Source: Phycisphaerae bacterium
GTDB lineage: Bacteria > Planctomycetota > Phycisphaerae > UBA1845
Direction: 5' to 3'
Length of the DNA stretch: 64,000 bases
Assembly: GCA_013360585.1 (NCBI GenBank)
Contig: JABWBH010000002.1
Span: forward strand, 1-64,000
Both the position numbers and the translations under genes were made by a program. Below are positions 51,387-60,068 of the stretch, piece by piece; the first letter of the stretch is position 1; every line of letters begins with the position of its first letter. Below the pieces are notes generated by a model, which searched no databases, had not been told where the DNA came from, and saw nothing but the letters and a program-made list of their open reading frames with translations.

Positions 51387-54300
51387 TCATTCGTCCTCGA
51401 TGAACTCCTCGACCGGTTCATCCTCCTCGATGAACTCCCCGCCTTCGCCCGACGGCGCCGCGGCGACGTTCGGGTCGATCGCCGTGTGATTGCGCAGGCC
51501 CGCGGCGTAAAGGTAATCCAGCAGGAGTGCGATCTGCTCTTCGGCGGTACGGCCGAACTTCGCCTCCAGCTCCTCGCGGTTCTCGAAGTTGGCGAAGGCG
51601 CTCTGCATGTTCGGCCAAAGCTGCGGCATCTTCGTGCCCGGCTGAATGACTGCCGGCGCCTTCACCCACGCGCGGACCCAGTCCTGCTGGAGTCGGCGGA
51701 ACGTGAGGTTGAGGTTCGGCGCAGACGGGTTCGGGTTCGCTCCCGGCACGGTGGAGTCGCCGAGCACGTGGCACTTGAGACACCCCAGCGTCAGGAGCAT
51801 CTCCTCGCCCTTCTGGAAGCGATCCGGCGCCACCTGCGTCGGCGGAACATCGGCGAAGGGATACCGCGCATTGTACAGGTCGCGCAGCAGGGACGTCTCC
51901 GTGTGCACCTTGTGATAGTTCGCCGCCAGCTCCTCCGGCGAGTTCTCGTCGCGGTCAAGCTGGAACGGCATCATCAGGCGGTTCGCCACGGCGTAACGCC
52001 CCAGGAAACCGGTGGGCTTGGCGAGGTGATCCTGCGCGAACCAGTCCGCCCCCGCTTGCGCCGCCGCGTCCCCGTTGGTGGCGCCTTCGGCCTTTTTCGC
52101 TTCCTCCGCGATGTAGCCGTCCACCAGGCGCAGACGCTGATTGAGCTGGCGCGCCTCCTCGTTCCCCAGGCCTGAGAAGTGCTCGACGATCGCCCGGGAA
52201 TCATCCCCGGTGATGTGAAAGCTCGGCATCCGCACCGTCAGCCACGGACGCAGCATCTCGACGTTGTTGAGGAACGCGAACAACCACGCCGGCTGCGTCT
52301 TCGCCCCCTGACCCCGCAGCGCCGGCGGCGCGTTCACCTCGTCGAAGCGCTCGCGCCCGCCCTCCTTCACCCGGAAGTACTGCTGCACGACGGGGAAGTT
52401 GTCCTCGATCTGGTGACAGCCGACGCAGTTGAACCGGCGCGTCAGGTCGCGTCCCTCGCCGATCCGGTCTCGCGGATCATTCTCGTAATTGACCACCAGC
52501 GACGACGACACGCGCGGCGACGTCCGCCCCATCAGATAGGTCACCAGCGCCTCCGCCTCATCCTCGGTGAAGAAGAAGTTGGGCATCTTCAGCTTGTCGA
52601 GCGGCTTCTTCTCCTTGAGACGGTCCCACATCCGCGGGTTGAGCATCTTGTGATACGCGAACGCCGCGTGATCGTGCGTCACGTCCTGCGGCGGGTTGAC
52701 GCCGTGATGCAACTCGACGAGGTCCGGACGATGCGGCGGGTAAATGTGCTCAAAAAGCTCATGATTCTCCTCGCGGTGCTGGATGTCATGCCCCGCGTGT
52801 CCGAAGAAGGCGAAGTCGAGCTGCGTGATCGGCTTTTGCGCCCAGACCGTCAGCTCCGTTCCGGGACGCACGGCGTTCTCGAATCCGGGGATCAGGTGGC
52901 AGGCGTAGCAGCCGTAATGCGAGATCGCCTTGTTGCCCACGTAGAGCAGGCGCTTCTCGGCGAGGCTCATCTTCGCCGTCTTGCTCTTGAACCCTTCCGC
53001 CGACGGGGAATTCGCGACGAAGTCCTCGATCATCTTCGTCAACTCGCCGTCCTTGTCCTCCATCACCGCCCGCGATCGCGCCGCCGACCGCTGCGCCGAC
53101 AGCAGGTCGAACATCAGCCGGTCCACCTCCGCGTCCCGCTTCGCGTCATCCGGGAACCGCTCCTTGCCGAACGCGTCCTTGTTCGCGTCCAGCTTCAGGC
53201 CCGCCAGGTACGTCGCCACGTCCAGCGCCTCCTGCTCCGTCAGGCGCAGGCTCGGCATCCGCGTGTCCGAGTGATACCCCGAAGGGTTCCGCAGCCACGC
53301 GTACATCCACTCCACCGTCGTCTTGCTCCCCATCGCGGAAAGCTCGGGCGCGACGCGGGTGAACACCGGCGCGTTGTACGACTTGCGCGGGTCGAACCGC
53401 ACCGACTCGGGATCGAAGAGCGCCTCGGTGTCCCCGGGGAAGCGGTCCATCGCGTAGCGCACGCGCTCGACGTAGTTCATCGCGTCGAAGTTCGCCTTCG
53501 CCTGCTCGGGCGTCTCGCCCTTCTCGCGGCGGTCGCGGACGATCCATGCCTCGCCGAATTCGGAGAGGTTTCCGTGGCACGCCAGACACCCGACCGAGGT
53601 GAAGAGCTTGCGCCCGGATTCGGCGTCGCCCGTCAGACCCTCCGGAGGTCTTTCCGCGCCCTCCCACGGTTGGGACGCGGTGTAAAGATAATGCGTGATC
53701 GCCTGCACCTCCGTCTGCGTGCGGAGCACCGGGTCCGGATCCCAGTCGCTTTCGCTGCCCGGTCCGTTGTTCTCCTGCATGAAGAAATGCGGCATCCACG
53801 TCGAGGGGCGGAACGCTCGCGGATCCCAGATCCACTGCGTCGTGAACTCGGGGTCGAGCTTGCTCTCGATGTGCGCCAGGCTCGGGCCCACGCGCGGCGA
53901 GTCCTCCAGACCTTTCACGGAGTGACAATTGATGCACCCGACGCGCGTGAACAGATCGTACCCCTTGCGGATCTTCTCGCCCTGCGGCTCGCCGTTGAAG
54001 GCGGGGATCGAGCTGGGCTGCTGGTGGCACTTCATGCACGACCCCTCGGTGTAGCGGGTCGGGAGCATGTGCCGGTCCCAGTAGTGGTTGATCAGCTCAA
54101 ACGTCGCCGTCGGCACCCCCGTCACGTTGACGTAGTACTTCTCCTTCCACTCCTCCTGCTGCTTGTGTCCGGTCGGTCGGTGCGCGGCGAGGATGAACGT
54201 CGTCTCCTGCGGGTTGCCCTCGTGACAGACCGTGCAGCCCATCGTTTTCATCGGGTGCGGGGAGTCGATCTGCACAAAGAGATCCAGGTTCGGGTGGGCG

Positions 54301-55385
54301 AGGATCGCCCGGCTCAACTCGACGGCGTTCTTGTCCTCCTCCTTCAAATACTGGTTGATCGTCCCCAGCAGGGCGTCGAAATACGTGCGCTGCTGGGCGT
54401 CGGTCAACCGGTCCCAGTGCTTCATCACGTCGCCGGGTTCGACCTTCGGCGCGTCCTCGCCCGGAAGCTCCGGCGGCGCGGGCATCGGCAGCGCGGGTCT
54501 GCCGAGCTTCGCCCGTTGCTCGTTGATCGAAGGGATGCCCTTCTCGAACCTCGCCGCCAGCGATTCCATCGTGAAGTCGCGGTTGTCGATCGCGATGTGG
54601 CACGTTACGCACCGGTCCGTCGTGTAACTCTGAAGATAGTTGAGTTCCTGGCGCACGTCCGGCAGGACGAGTTGCTTGATCTCGTGGCGCCCCGGCGTGT
54701 TCTTCGGCGCGGCGAAGTCGAACATCGGCGCGTTGAAAAGCGTGCGGCGCAGCTTTCCACCGTACTGCTCCGCCTTCGCCTCGGCCTCCGCCGCCTGGCG
54801 CACCAGCGCGTCGTACGCCTTCTGCGCCTCGACCTCGGGCGCCCGCAGCGCCTTGATCCGCCGGGTGAGGTCCGCCATCGCGTCCTCCTGCTCCTGCTTG
54901 GTCTTTCCGAACGTCGCGATCAGCTCGCGCTCGTGCTCCTTGCGGTGAAGCAGTTCGAGCGTGTGCGGGTCGTCCGGACCGTGCAGGGCGAGCGCGTGCT
55001 CGTACGCCTGAAGCGTCACGTCATGAACGTTGGCGACGGGACCGTATTGAAGCTTCGTCAGCGCGTACTTCGCCTTCAGCGTCTCGAGTTCCTCCGTCAT
55101 GCGGTCGATATCGGCCTGCGACGCGCGGACCTGCTCGCGGGCGGATTCCAGGCGGGCCTGAGCCTCGCGCAGCTTCGCCTGCTCCGACTCGCGCTGCGTG
55201 TAAAGGTAATCCAGATGCGCCAGCACGCCCTGCACGGTCATGTAGTCGTTCTGAAACCCGCGCCACTGCAGGTCGTAGTCGATCACCGCGAACCACAGAA
55301 TCGACGCCAGCAGCAGCCCCGAGCTGACCGCGAAGAGGACGTTCAGGCGGTCCATCGACCGCATCGTTTTTTCTGAAACCGGCAT
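51387..55385 (-). CDS. Giant membrane-anchored octaheme cytochrome c with coiled coil
   Basis: 1332 residues from ATG 55385 (GAGG upstream). The N-terminus is a membrane helix (RLNVLFAVSSGLLLASILWF), followed by a coiled coil at about residues 55-205. Eight CxxCH heme sites start at 259, 384, 450, 484, 600, 826, 987 and 1202. They are spaced unusually, with several cytochrome-c-like domains (KLFTSVGCLACH, GEEMLLTLGCLKCH) separated by long stretches. MP-x-W/L motifs supply distal Met ligands (TWMPHF, MPNFFF, MPSFH). The C-terminus is acidic. Following the cytochrome b subunits, it probably takes electrons from the Rieske domain. Confidence 0.9.
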   Translation of the reverse strand: MPVSEKTMRSMDRLNVLFAVSSGLLLASILWFAVIDYDLQWRGFQNDYMTVQGVLAHLDYLYTQRESEQAKLREAQARLESAREQVRASQADIDRMTEELETLKAKYALTKLQYGPVANVHDVTLQAYEHALALHGPDDPHTLELLHRKEHERELIATFGKTKQEQEDAMADLTRRIKALRAPEVEAQKAYDALVRQAAEAEAKAEQYGGKLRRTLFNAPMFDFAAPKNTPGRHEIKQLVLPDVRQELNYLQSYTTDRCVTCHIAIDNRDFTMESLAARFEKGIPSINEQRAKLGRPALPMPAPPELPGEDAPKVEPGDVMKHWDRLTDAQQRTYFDALLGTINQYLKEEDKNAVELSRAILAHPNLDLFVQIDSPHPMKTMGCTVCHEGNPQETTFILAAHRPTGHKQQEEWKEKYYVNVTGVPTATFELINHYWDRHMLPTRYTEGSCMKCHQQPSSIPAFNGEPQGEKIRKGYDLFTRVGCINCHSVKGLEDSPRVGPSLAHIESKLDPEFTTQWIWDPRAFRPSTWMPHFFMQENNGPGSESDWDPDPVLRTQTEVQAITHYLYTASQPWEGAERPPEGLTGDAESGRKLFTSVGCLACHGNLSEFGEAWIVRDRREKGETPEQAKANFDAMNYVERVRYAMDRFPGDTEALFDPESVRFDPRKSYNAPVFTRVAPELSAMGSKTTVEWMYAWLRNPSGYHSDTRMPSLRLTEQEALDVATYLAGLKLDANKDAFGKERFPDDAKRDAEVDRLMFDLLSAQRSAARSRAVMEDKDGELTKMIEDFVANSPSAEGFKSKTAKMSLAEKRLLYVGNKAISHYGCYACHLIPGFENAVRPGTELTVWAQKPITQLDFAFFGHAGHDIQHREENHELFEHIYPPHRPDLVELHHGVNPPQDVTHDHAAFAYHKMLNPRMWDRLKEKKPLDKLKMPNFFFTEDEAEALVTYLMGRTSPRVSSSLVVNYENDPRDRIGEGRDLTRRFNCVGCHQIEDNFPVVQQYFRVKEGGRERFDEVNAPPALRGQGAKTQPAWLFAFLNNVEMLRPWLTVRMPSFHITGDDSRAIVEHFSGLGNEEARQLNQRLRLVDGYIAEEAKKAEGATNGDAAAQAGADWFAQDHLAKPTGFLGRYAVANRLMMPFQLDRDENSPEELAANYHKVHTETSLLRDLYNARYPFADVPPTQVAPDRFQKGEEMLLTLGCLKCHVLGDSTVPGANPNPSAPNLNLTFRRLQQDWVRAWVKAPAVIQPGTKMPQLWPNMQSAFANFENREELEAKFGRTAEEQIALLLDYLYAAGLRNHTAIDPNVAAAPSGEGGEFIEEDEPVEEFIEDE

Positions 55386-55486
55386 GTGCGCCTCTATCTG
55401 CTCCGCGACCGCGACGGCGAGAGCTTTCACGCCCGAGCCGCTCCCCCGCCCCGCGATCGCCCGCCGCCTCACTGGCGGCGCGACCT

Positions 55487-56590
55487 CTAGATGTTGAAGA
55501 AAAACTCCGTGATCGCCACGAAGTACTGAAGGTTGATCGTCCACCGGAATGCCATCTTCAGCGGAACCAGGAACATCCACAGCAGCAACTGCACCGCGAT
55601 GACGTAACGGATGAACCCGATCTGACGGTAGATCTTCCGCATCACCGTCCACGCCAGCAGGAACGGAAGACCCGTGAACCAGAACCCGATGAACGCCAGA
55701 CCCGGCGCCTCGCGCACCAGCCAGTGCCCCGGCAGCCCCCGCCCCAGCGCCTTGATCCAGAAAATATCCCGGAACTGAATGTTCAGCAGCGCCGCCAGCT
55801 TGTGCGCATCCCAGAACTCATACGGACCGAAGAAGATCCAGTTCGGACCCCGAAGGAACGTCCCGAAGACGATCAGCACCACCCACAGCACGACCCACCC
55901 GAACATGTACGTCGTGATGACGAACCACCGCTCCTTGAACGTGTAATACCCGTTTCCGCGCGGGTTCTTGTCGATGTAAGGCAGCGCCACCAGCCCCAGA
56001 ATAATCAGCCCCGGCAGCAGCACCCCCGCGATCCACGGGTCGAAGTAGACCAGCAGCTCCTGCAACCCGAGGAAATACCACGGCGCCTTCGCCGGGTTCG
56101 GTGCCACCGACGGATCCGCCGGTTGCTCCAGCGGCGCACGAAGGTAGATCGCCCAGACGATCAGAAACGCCGTGCAGAGAATCAGCGCGATGAACTCCGT
56201 GTACACCAGGTCCGGCCAGACCAGCACCTTGTCGTCCGCCCCGGCCTCCAGCAGCGGTTCGCCTTTCTCCAGCCGCTCATCGTTGATCGCCGCCTGACGG
56301 AACGCCAGCCAGGTGAAGAACCCGACCAGCAGCATCATGATCGAGATGGGGACGTTGTCCGGTTTCGCGATGATGAGGAAAAAGTTCGGATCGAGGGCGC
56401 TGAGGGCGTAGAAGAGCACCGCCCCTCCGCCGAAGATCGCCGCCACGACCGGCTTCGTCCAGAACCGATACCCGATCAGAAACACCCCCAGCGCCACGCA
56501 ACTGAGTACGAAAAACGGCGCCGGCTCGCAGATCACGTTGATCGCGTGCTTGATCCGATCAATTCCTGATTCAGCTAGCAGGTAATCCAT
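55487..56590 (-). CDS. Cytochrome b subunit-IV-like protein of bc complex 2
   Basis: 367 residues, at least eight hydrophobic helices. Residues about 120-220 match the subunit IV/C-terminal half of cytochrome b: DLVYTEFIALILCTAFLIVWAIYL, then NPAKAPWYFLGLQELLVYFDPW. The Qo motif is A169-P-W-Y, where most enzymes have P-E-W-Y. Residues 1-105 add two or three helices before this, and the C-terminus adds others (LPFLLAWTVMRK). APWY is known from other menaquinol-type complexes. The ATG is 56590. It is followed by the octaheme cytochrome gene. Confidence 0.85.
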   Translation of the reverse strand: MDYLLAESGIDRIKHAINVICEPAPFFVLSCVALGVFLIGYRFWTKPVVAAIFGGGAVLFYALSALDPNFFLIIAKPDNVPISIMMLLVGFFTWLAFRQAAINDERLEKGEPLLEAGADDKVLVWPDLVYTEFIALILCTAFLIVWAIYLRAPLEQPADPSVAPNPAKAPWYFLGLQELLVYFDPWIAGVLLPGLIILGLVALPYIDKNPRGNGYYTFKERWFVITTYMFGWVVLWVVLIVFGTFLRGPNWIFFGPYEFWDAHKLAALLNIQFRDIFWIKALGRGLPGHWLVREAPGLAFIGFWFTGLPFLLAWTVMRKIYRQIGFIRYVIAVQLLLWMFLVPLKMAFRWTINLQYFVAITEFFFNI

Positions 56591-56676
56591 CACGTCGCGT
56601 CTCGGTTGCTACAGGTTTCGGGTACTCGAATGCTCGAGGTTTCAGATTCTGCGGCCTGGGTATCTCAACGTTTCAA

Positions 56677-56711
56677 CTTTCAACTTTCCACTTTCCACTT
56701 TCCACTTTCGA
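56677..56711. repeat. Heptanucleotide tandem repeat, CTTTCCA-type, five units
   Basis: CTTTCAA, CTTTCCA x3 and CTTTCGA in a row, in the gap between the cytochrome b and subunit-IV genes of complex 2 (minus strand). The gap also holds two hairpins. Confidence 0.7.
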
Positions 56712-56725
56712 CGCGTCGAGCCGCG

Positions 56726-56740
56726 GGGCGGACTTCGCCC
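56726..56740. repeat. Hairpin GGGCG-GACTT-CGCCC
   Basis: A member of the GCGGGGCGGACT family seen at 8321 and 19931, preceded here by GAGCCGC. Confidence 0.45.
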
Positions 56741-56776
56741 GCCGCCGCCACCCCCCGCACGGTTCGATCGACCCCG

Positions 56777-56793
56777 GACGGGCAAAGCCCGCC
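56777..56793. repeat. Hairpin GACGGGC-AAA-GCCCGCC
   Basis: The same stem as 24791 and 26708, with one mismatch, followed by CTACG. It sits inside the complex 2 operon. Confidence 0.55.
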
Positions 56794-56842
56794 CTACGTC
56801 CGCCGTCTACTGCCTCTTGCCGCTTGCCTCTCCCTCATCCCG

Positions 56843-57613
56843 TCACAACGGCCCGCTGATCCCGCCGTCTTTCCGGATGCGCCAGAAATGCACCGCGATC
56901 AGCACCGTCACCACCACCGGAATGAACACGCAATGCAGCACGTAAAACCGCAGCAGCGCGTTGGGCCCGACGAACGTCCCCGCCAGCAACTGAAACCGCG
57001 CGTCCGACCCCGCATGAATCAGCGGCACCCCGTCGATCACCAGGAACGACGCCCCCGGACCTTCATGCCCCGCCAGCGGCGTCGCCCGCGCCATGTTCGA
57101 CCCCACCGTGATCGCCCACATCGCCAACTGGTCCCACGGCAGCAGATACCCCGTGAACGACAGCAGCATCGTCAGCACCAGCAGAATCACCCCCACCGTC
57201 CAGTTGAACTCCCGCGGCGGCTTGTAACTGCCCGTCAGGAACACGCGCAGCATGTGCAGCCAGATCGCGATGATCATCGCGTGCGCCGCCCACCGGTGAA
57301 TCTCGCGCAGCAAGCCCATCGACACCACGCCGGACCGCATCGCCTGAATGTCGTTGTACGCGTACTCCACCACCGGGCGGTAGTAGAACATCAGCAGCAC
57401 GCCCGTGACGATCTCAACCAGAAACAGGAAAAACGTCAGCCCCCCCATGCACCACGTGAATGACAGGCGGATACCGCTCTTGCGCACCGCCACCGGGTGC
57501 AGGTGAAGGAACACGTTCGACAGAACCGCCATCGCCCGCGTCCGACGGTCGCGCGGAATCCCGTGACGGAAAATGCTGTTCCAGACCTGCCCTTCACGTA
57601 TCCACTTGATCAT
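56843..57613 (-). CDS. Cytochrome b6-like subunit of bc complex 2
   Basis: 256 residues, four helices. Heme ligands are H-x13-H (EIHRWAAHAMIIAIWLHM) and H-x14-H (LHCVFIPVVVTVLIAVH). A cysteine, C55 in FTWCMGGLTF, sits where cytochrome b6 has Cys35, the covalent ligand of heme c_n; FYYRPVVEYAY is also b6-like. The protein would carry hemes b_L and b_H and possibly a third, c-type heme on the inner side. The ATG is 57613. It is encoded between the Fd-Rieske and subunit-IV genes, so the complex is of the split b6f type. Confidence 0.9.
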   Translation of the reverse strand: MIKWIREGQVWNSIFRHGIPRDRRTRAMAVLSNVFLHLHPVAVRKSGIRLSFTWCMGGLTFFLFLVEIVTGVLLMFYYRPVVEYAYNDIQAMRSGVVSMGLLREIHRWAAHAMIIAIWLHMLRVFLTGSYKPPREFNWTVGVILLVLTMLLSFTGYLLPWDQLAMWAITVGSNMARATPLAGHEGPGASFLVIDGVPLIHAGSDARFQLLAGTFVGPNALLRFYVLHCVFIPVVVTVLIAVHFWRIRKDGGISGPL

Positions 57614-57720
57614 CACGTCGCCCTTGTGCCGCGCTTCTCATCTCTCCGGCGGGTGGAGCCCGCTCAACGTTCTTCTCGCCCGTCGCCGGCGGCTTATTGT
57701 GTACTGCCTGTCGCCTTTCC

Positions 57721-58821
57721 CTACACCGCCAGGTGGCTCTCCGGCATCTCCCACTGCCCCAGCTCATGCTGGAACTTCTTGCTCTTGTCCACCACCACGA
57801 TGCCGTCCTCCACCGTCACGCGGAAGCGCTCCAGCGGACGCGGCGTCGGGCCCTGGAAGTTAATCCCCGTGAAGTAATACCCGCTGCCGTGGCACGGGCA
57901 CAGAAACTTGCGGTCGTTCGGCAGCCAGTTCGGAATGCATCCCAAGTGCGTGCAGATGATGTTCAACGCCGCGATCCGGTCCTCCTCGCGGATCATCCAG
58001 ATGCCCTTCGGCTTGTAATCCTCGTTCACCTCGCCGGGTTTCATCTCGAGAAACTGCGACAGCGGGCCGACGCGGACACGCGGGTCCGGTTCTTCCAGCG
58101 CCCGCGGCATCGAGAAGCTCAATCCCGCCGGACCGATCACGATGCCCGTCGCCGCCGCAAACGCCGCCCACCCCCCGACCATCGCCACCGTTCCGAACGT
58201 AATCGCCTCGCGCCGCGTCGGATCTTTCTTCGTCTTCTGCGCCGCCAGCAGGGTCTTGGCGAAACGGGCGTCCGGGGGAAGGTTGTCCGGATCGGTCCGC
58301 AGCGGATCGGCGCTGATGACCCCGCCGCGGGCCTTCGAGATGCCCGCCTGCCCCCCACGCGCCGTCGCCGCCCGCAGCAGCGCCTGCACATTCGGATCGC
58401 CGATGTCCGCCGGAGCGACCGGAGCATGAGAGCGCGCCGCCGACGCTTCCGCCGCAACCGCCGCTGCCGCGGGTTTCGCAGCGGGTGCCGCCTTCGGCGC
58501 CGCCGGTTCCGTCGAGACGCTTGCCCCGGCTCCCGCAGCCGCCGGAGCGCTCTCCCCCTCACCGAAAATCTTCGCCGCGTCCTCGTCGCTGACCTCGACC
58601 GCCGCCGTCTCGTACTTGATGACGTCGACCGGACATTCCTGCGCCGCCTCGATGATCGTCTTCGTCAGCGGCTTCGTGAACGCCGCCGCCAGCGCCGCCG
58701 GGCGGATGATGCACGTGTCGTCCGTGACCTCGAAAACCTCGGGGCACGTATTCTCGCACGCATCGCAGACTATGCACCCGGGGTCGATCCAGACTTTCGT
58801 CACCAGCTCTTTCGTTGGCAC
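57721..58821 (-). CDS. Ferredoxin-Rieske fusion protein
   Basis: 366 residues from a GTG (58821) with GGAAGG just upstream. Residues 1-75 are a ferredoxin domain: C16, C19, C22 in CIVCDAC and C63 in ECP bind a [4Fe-4S] cluster, and C26 is extra, as in Desulfovibrio gigas ferredoxin. Residues about 88-140 are an Ala/Pro-rich linker. A membrane helix lies at about 207-230 (TVAMVGGWAAFAAATGIVIG), followed by a Rieske domain with C290-T-H292-L-G-C295 and C308-P-C310-H311. The ferredoxin end is cytosolic if the Rieske domain is outside. The fusion may link the quinol site to a cytosolic low-potential donor. Confidence 0.9.
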   Translation of the reverse strand: MPTKELVTKVWIDPGCIVCDACENTCPEVFEVTDDTCIIRPAALAAAFTKPLTKTIIEAAQECPVDVIKYETAAVEVSDEDAAKIFGEGESAPAAAGAGASVSTEPAAPKAAPAAKPAAAAVAAEASAARSHAPVAPADIGDPNVQALLRAATARGGQAGISKARGGVISADPLRTDPDNLPPDARFAKTLLAAQKTKKDPTRREAITFGTVAMVGGWAAFAAATGIVIGPAGLSFSMPRALEEPDPRVRVGPLSQFLEMKPGEVNEDYKPKGIWMIREEDRIAALNIICTHLGCIPNWLPNDRKFLCPCHGSGYYFTGINFQGPTPRPLERFRVTVEDGIVVVDKSKKFQHELGQWEMPESHLAV

Positions 58822-58855
58822 GTCGCACCTTCCGTTTCATGACGGGGCGGCGATT

Positions 58856-58883
58856 AATATATCCGCCTCCACCCCTTCGCCAA
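58856..58883 (-). promoter_or_regulatory. Predicted internal promoter before the Fd-Rieske gene
   Basis: Minus strand: -35 TTGGCG (58878-58883), a 16-nt spacer, -10 TATATT (58856-58861). The start site would be about 27 nt before the GTG. This A/T-rich gap stands out in a GC-rich region. Confidence 0.5.
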
Positions 58884-58901
58884 CCCGCCTCGACCCCGCC
58901 C

Positions 58902-60068
58902 TCACCCGCCGCTGCCGGCCGGACCTGTCCGTTCCGCCCCGCCCCGCCCCGCCAGCGCTTTCCGCACGCGGTCGCGCACCTGCAACGAAACGTCTCCTTC
59001 CAACTCCGCGATCATTGTCCAGACCGTCTCATCCTCCAGGTGCGCCGCCGCCTCGATCGACGCACACAAGGTCATCTCGATCCGAGGCTGCGACATCGCC
59101 AAAGCCGCCGGCGCCCCGCCCCCTCCCTCGGTCCGGACATGCGCACGCTCCTCCCAGTATTTCCGGTCCAGCATGTCCTTCAGCACCGGAACGGCGCCGT
59201 CGTCCCCCAGCCGCGCCAACGTCAGCGCCGCGTTCCAACGCAGCTCCCGGTCCTCCTCCGCGGCGTCGCAGATCTCCTTCAACCGCCGCCGCACGGACGC
59301 ATCCGCCGGGTCCGCCAGGAAAGACAGCACATACGCCGCCACCGTCCGCACCGTCGCGTTCTCATCCTCCAGCGCCGCCGCAACGTCCTTCGCCGTCTCC
59401 CGCGCTCCTTCCGTCCGATGCGCCGCGCCGAGACACTTCAGCGCCTCCCGACGAGTCTGCCACTGCGCCGCGCCAAGACAGCGCACCAGCGGGGCGATCG
59501 ACCCCGGACGCCCTGTGTGCGACAGCGCCGACATGAAAAAATGCAGCGGCTGAAGGTGATCGTCCGGCAGAGGCTCCGTCGCCTTCAGATCGCGATCCAC
59601 CAACCGGCCAAGCCGATCCACCACCGCGTCCAGGTCCGCCGCCGACATCGGGCTTTGACCCTGCTGCAGCCGGGCCGCCAGCTCCTTCGCCGCCTGCCAG
59701 ATCTCCTTGTCCTGCGGCATCATCGCCAGATCGAAAACCTTCCCGACCGGCTCGCGCTCCATCACCCCCAGCAGCTCCCCCACGCTGCGATCCTGCTCCG
59801 TCGTGATCGACCCGAATAACAGCACGACCAGCACCGCGCTGCCGATAATCATCACCACGATCAGCAGCGGAACGCCGAACAAACGCGCCAGAAGAGACAG
59901 ATTCATCGGCGGAGGGTTCTCAGAATCCGGCGATGTCGTCGCCGCGGAGTCATCCTCGCGCTGAGGGCGCGGCAACTTGGCCGGCGCACTTGACCCCTCG
60001 GAGCCTGCGGGTGCGAGTGATTCCCCATGTGTGACGGACGCGACAGAGTTGTCTTTTCCCAGGCTCAT
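58902..60068 (-). CDS. HEAT-repeat membrane protein
   Basis: 388 residues. The first ~50 residues are Ser/Glu/Pro-rich. A membrane helix (LLARLFGVPLLIVVMIIGSAVLVVLLFG) follows, then about 290 soluble residues made of HEAT-like helical pairs (SIAPLVRCLGAAQWQTRREALKCLGAA, RTVAAYVLSFLADPADASVRRRLKEIC, LRWNAALTLARLGDDGAVPVLKDML). It lies just before the Fd-Rieske gene (80 nt) on the same strand, so it probably belongs to the complex 2 operon as a scaffold or assembly factor. No catalytic motif. Confidence 0.75.
   Translation of the reverse strand: MSLGKDNSVASVTHGESLAPAGSEGSSAPAKLPRPQREDDSAATTSPDSENPPPMNLSLLARLFGVPLLIVVMIIGSAVLVVLLFGSITTEQDRSVGELLGVMEREPVGKVFDLAMMPQDKEIWQAAKELAARLQQGQSPMSAADLDAVVDRLGRLVDRDLKATEPLPDDHLQPLHFFMSALSHTGRPGSIAPLVRCLGAAQWQTRREALKCLGAAHRTEGARETAKDVAAALEDENATVRTVAAYVLSFLADPADASVRRRLKEICDAAEEDRELRWNAALTLARLGDDGAVPVLKDMLDRKYWEERAHVRTEGGGGAPAALAMSQPRIEMTLCASIEAAAHLEDETVWTMIAELEGDVSLQVRDRVRKALAGRGGAERTGPAGSGG

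Noticed and set aside
52179-55376. A 1065-codon open frame antisense to the octaheme cytochrome gene
   Set aside because: Arg-rich, low in complexity and without any motif. It mirrors the real coding frame, which has eight heme sites. Long antisense frames are expected at this GC content.
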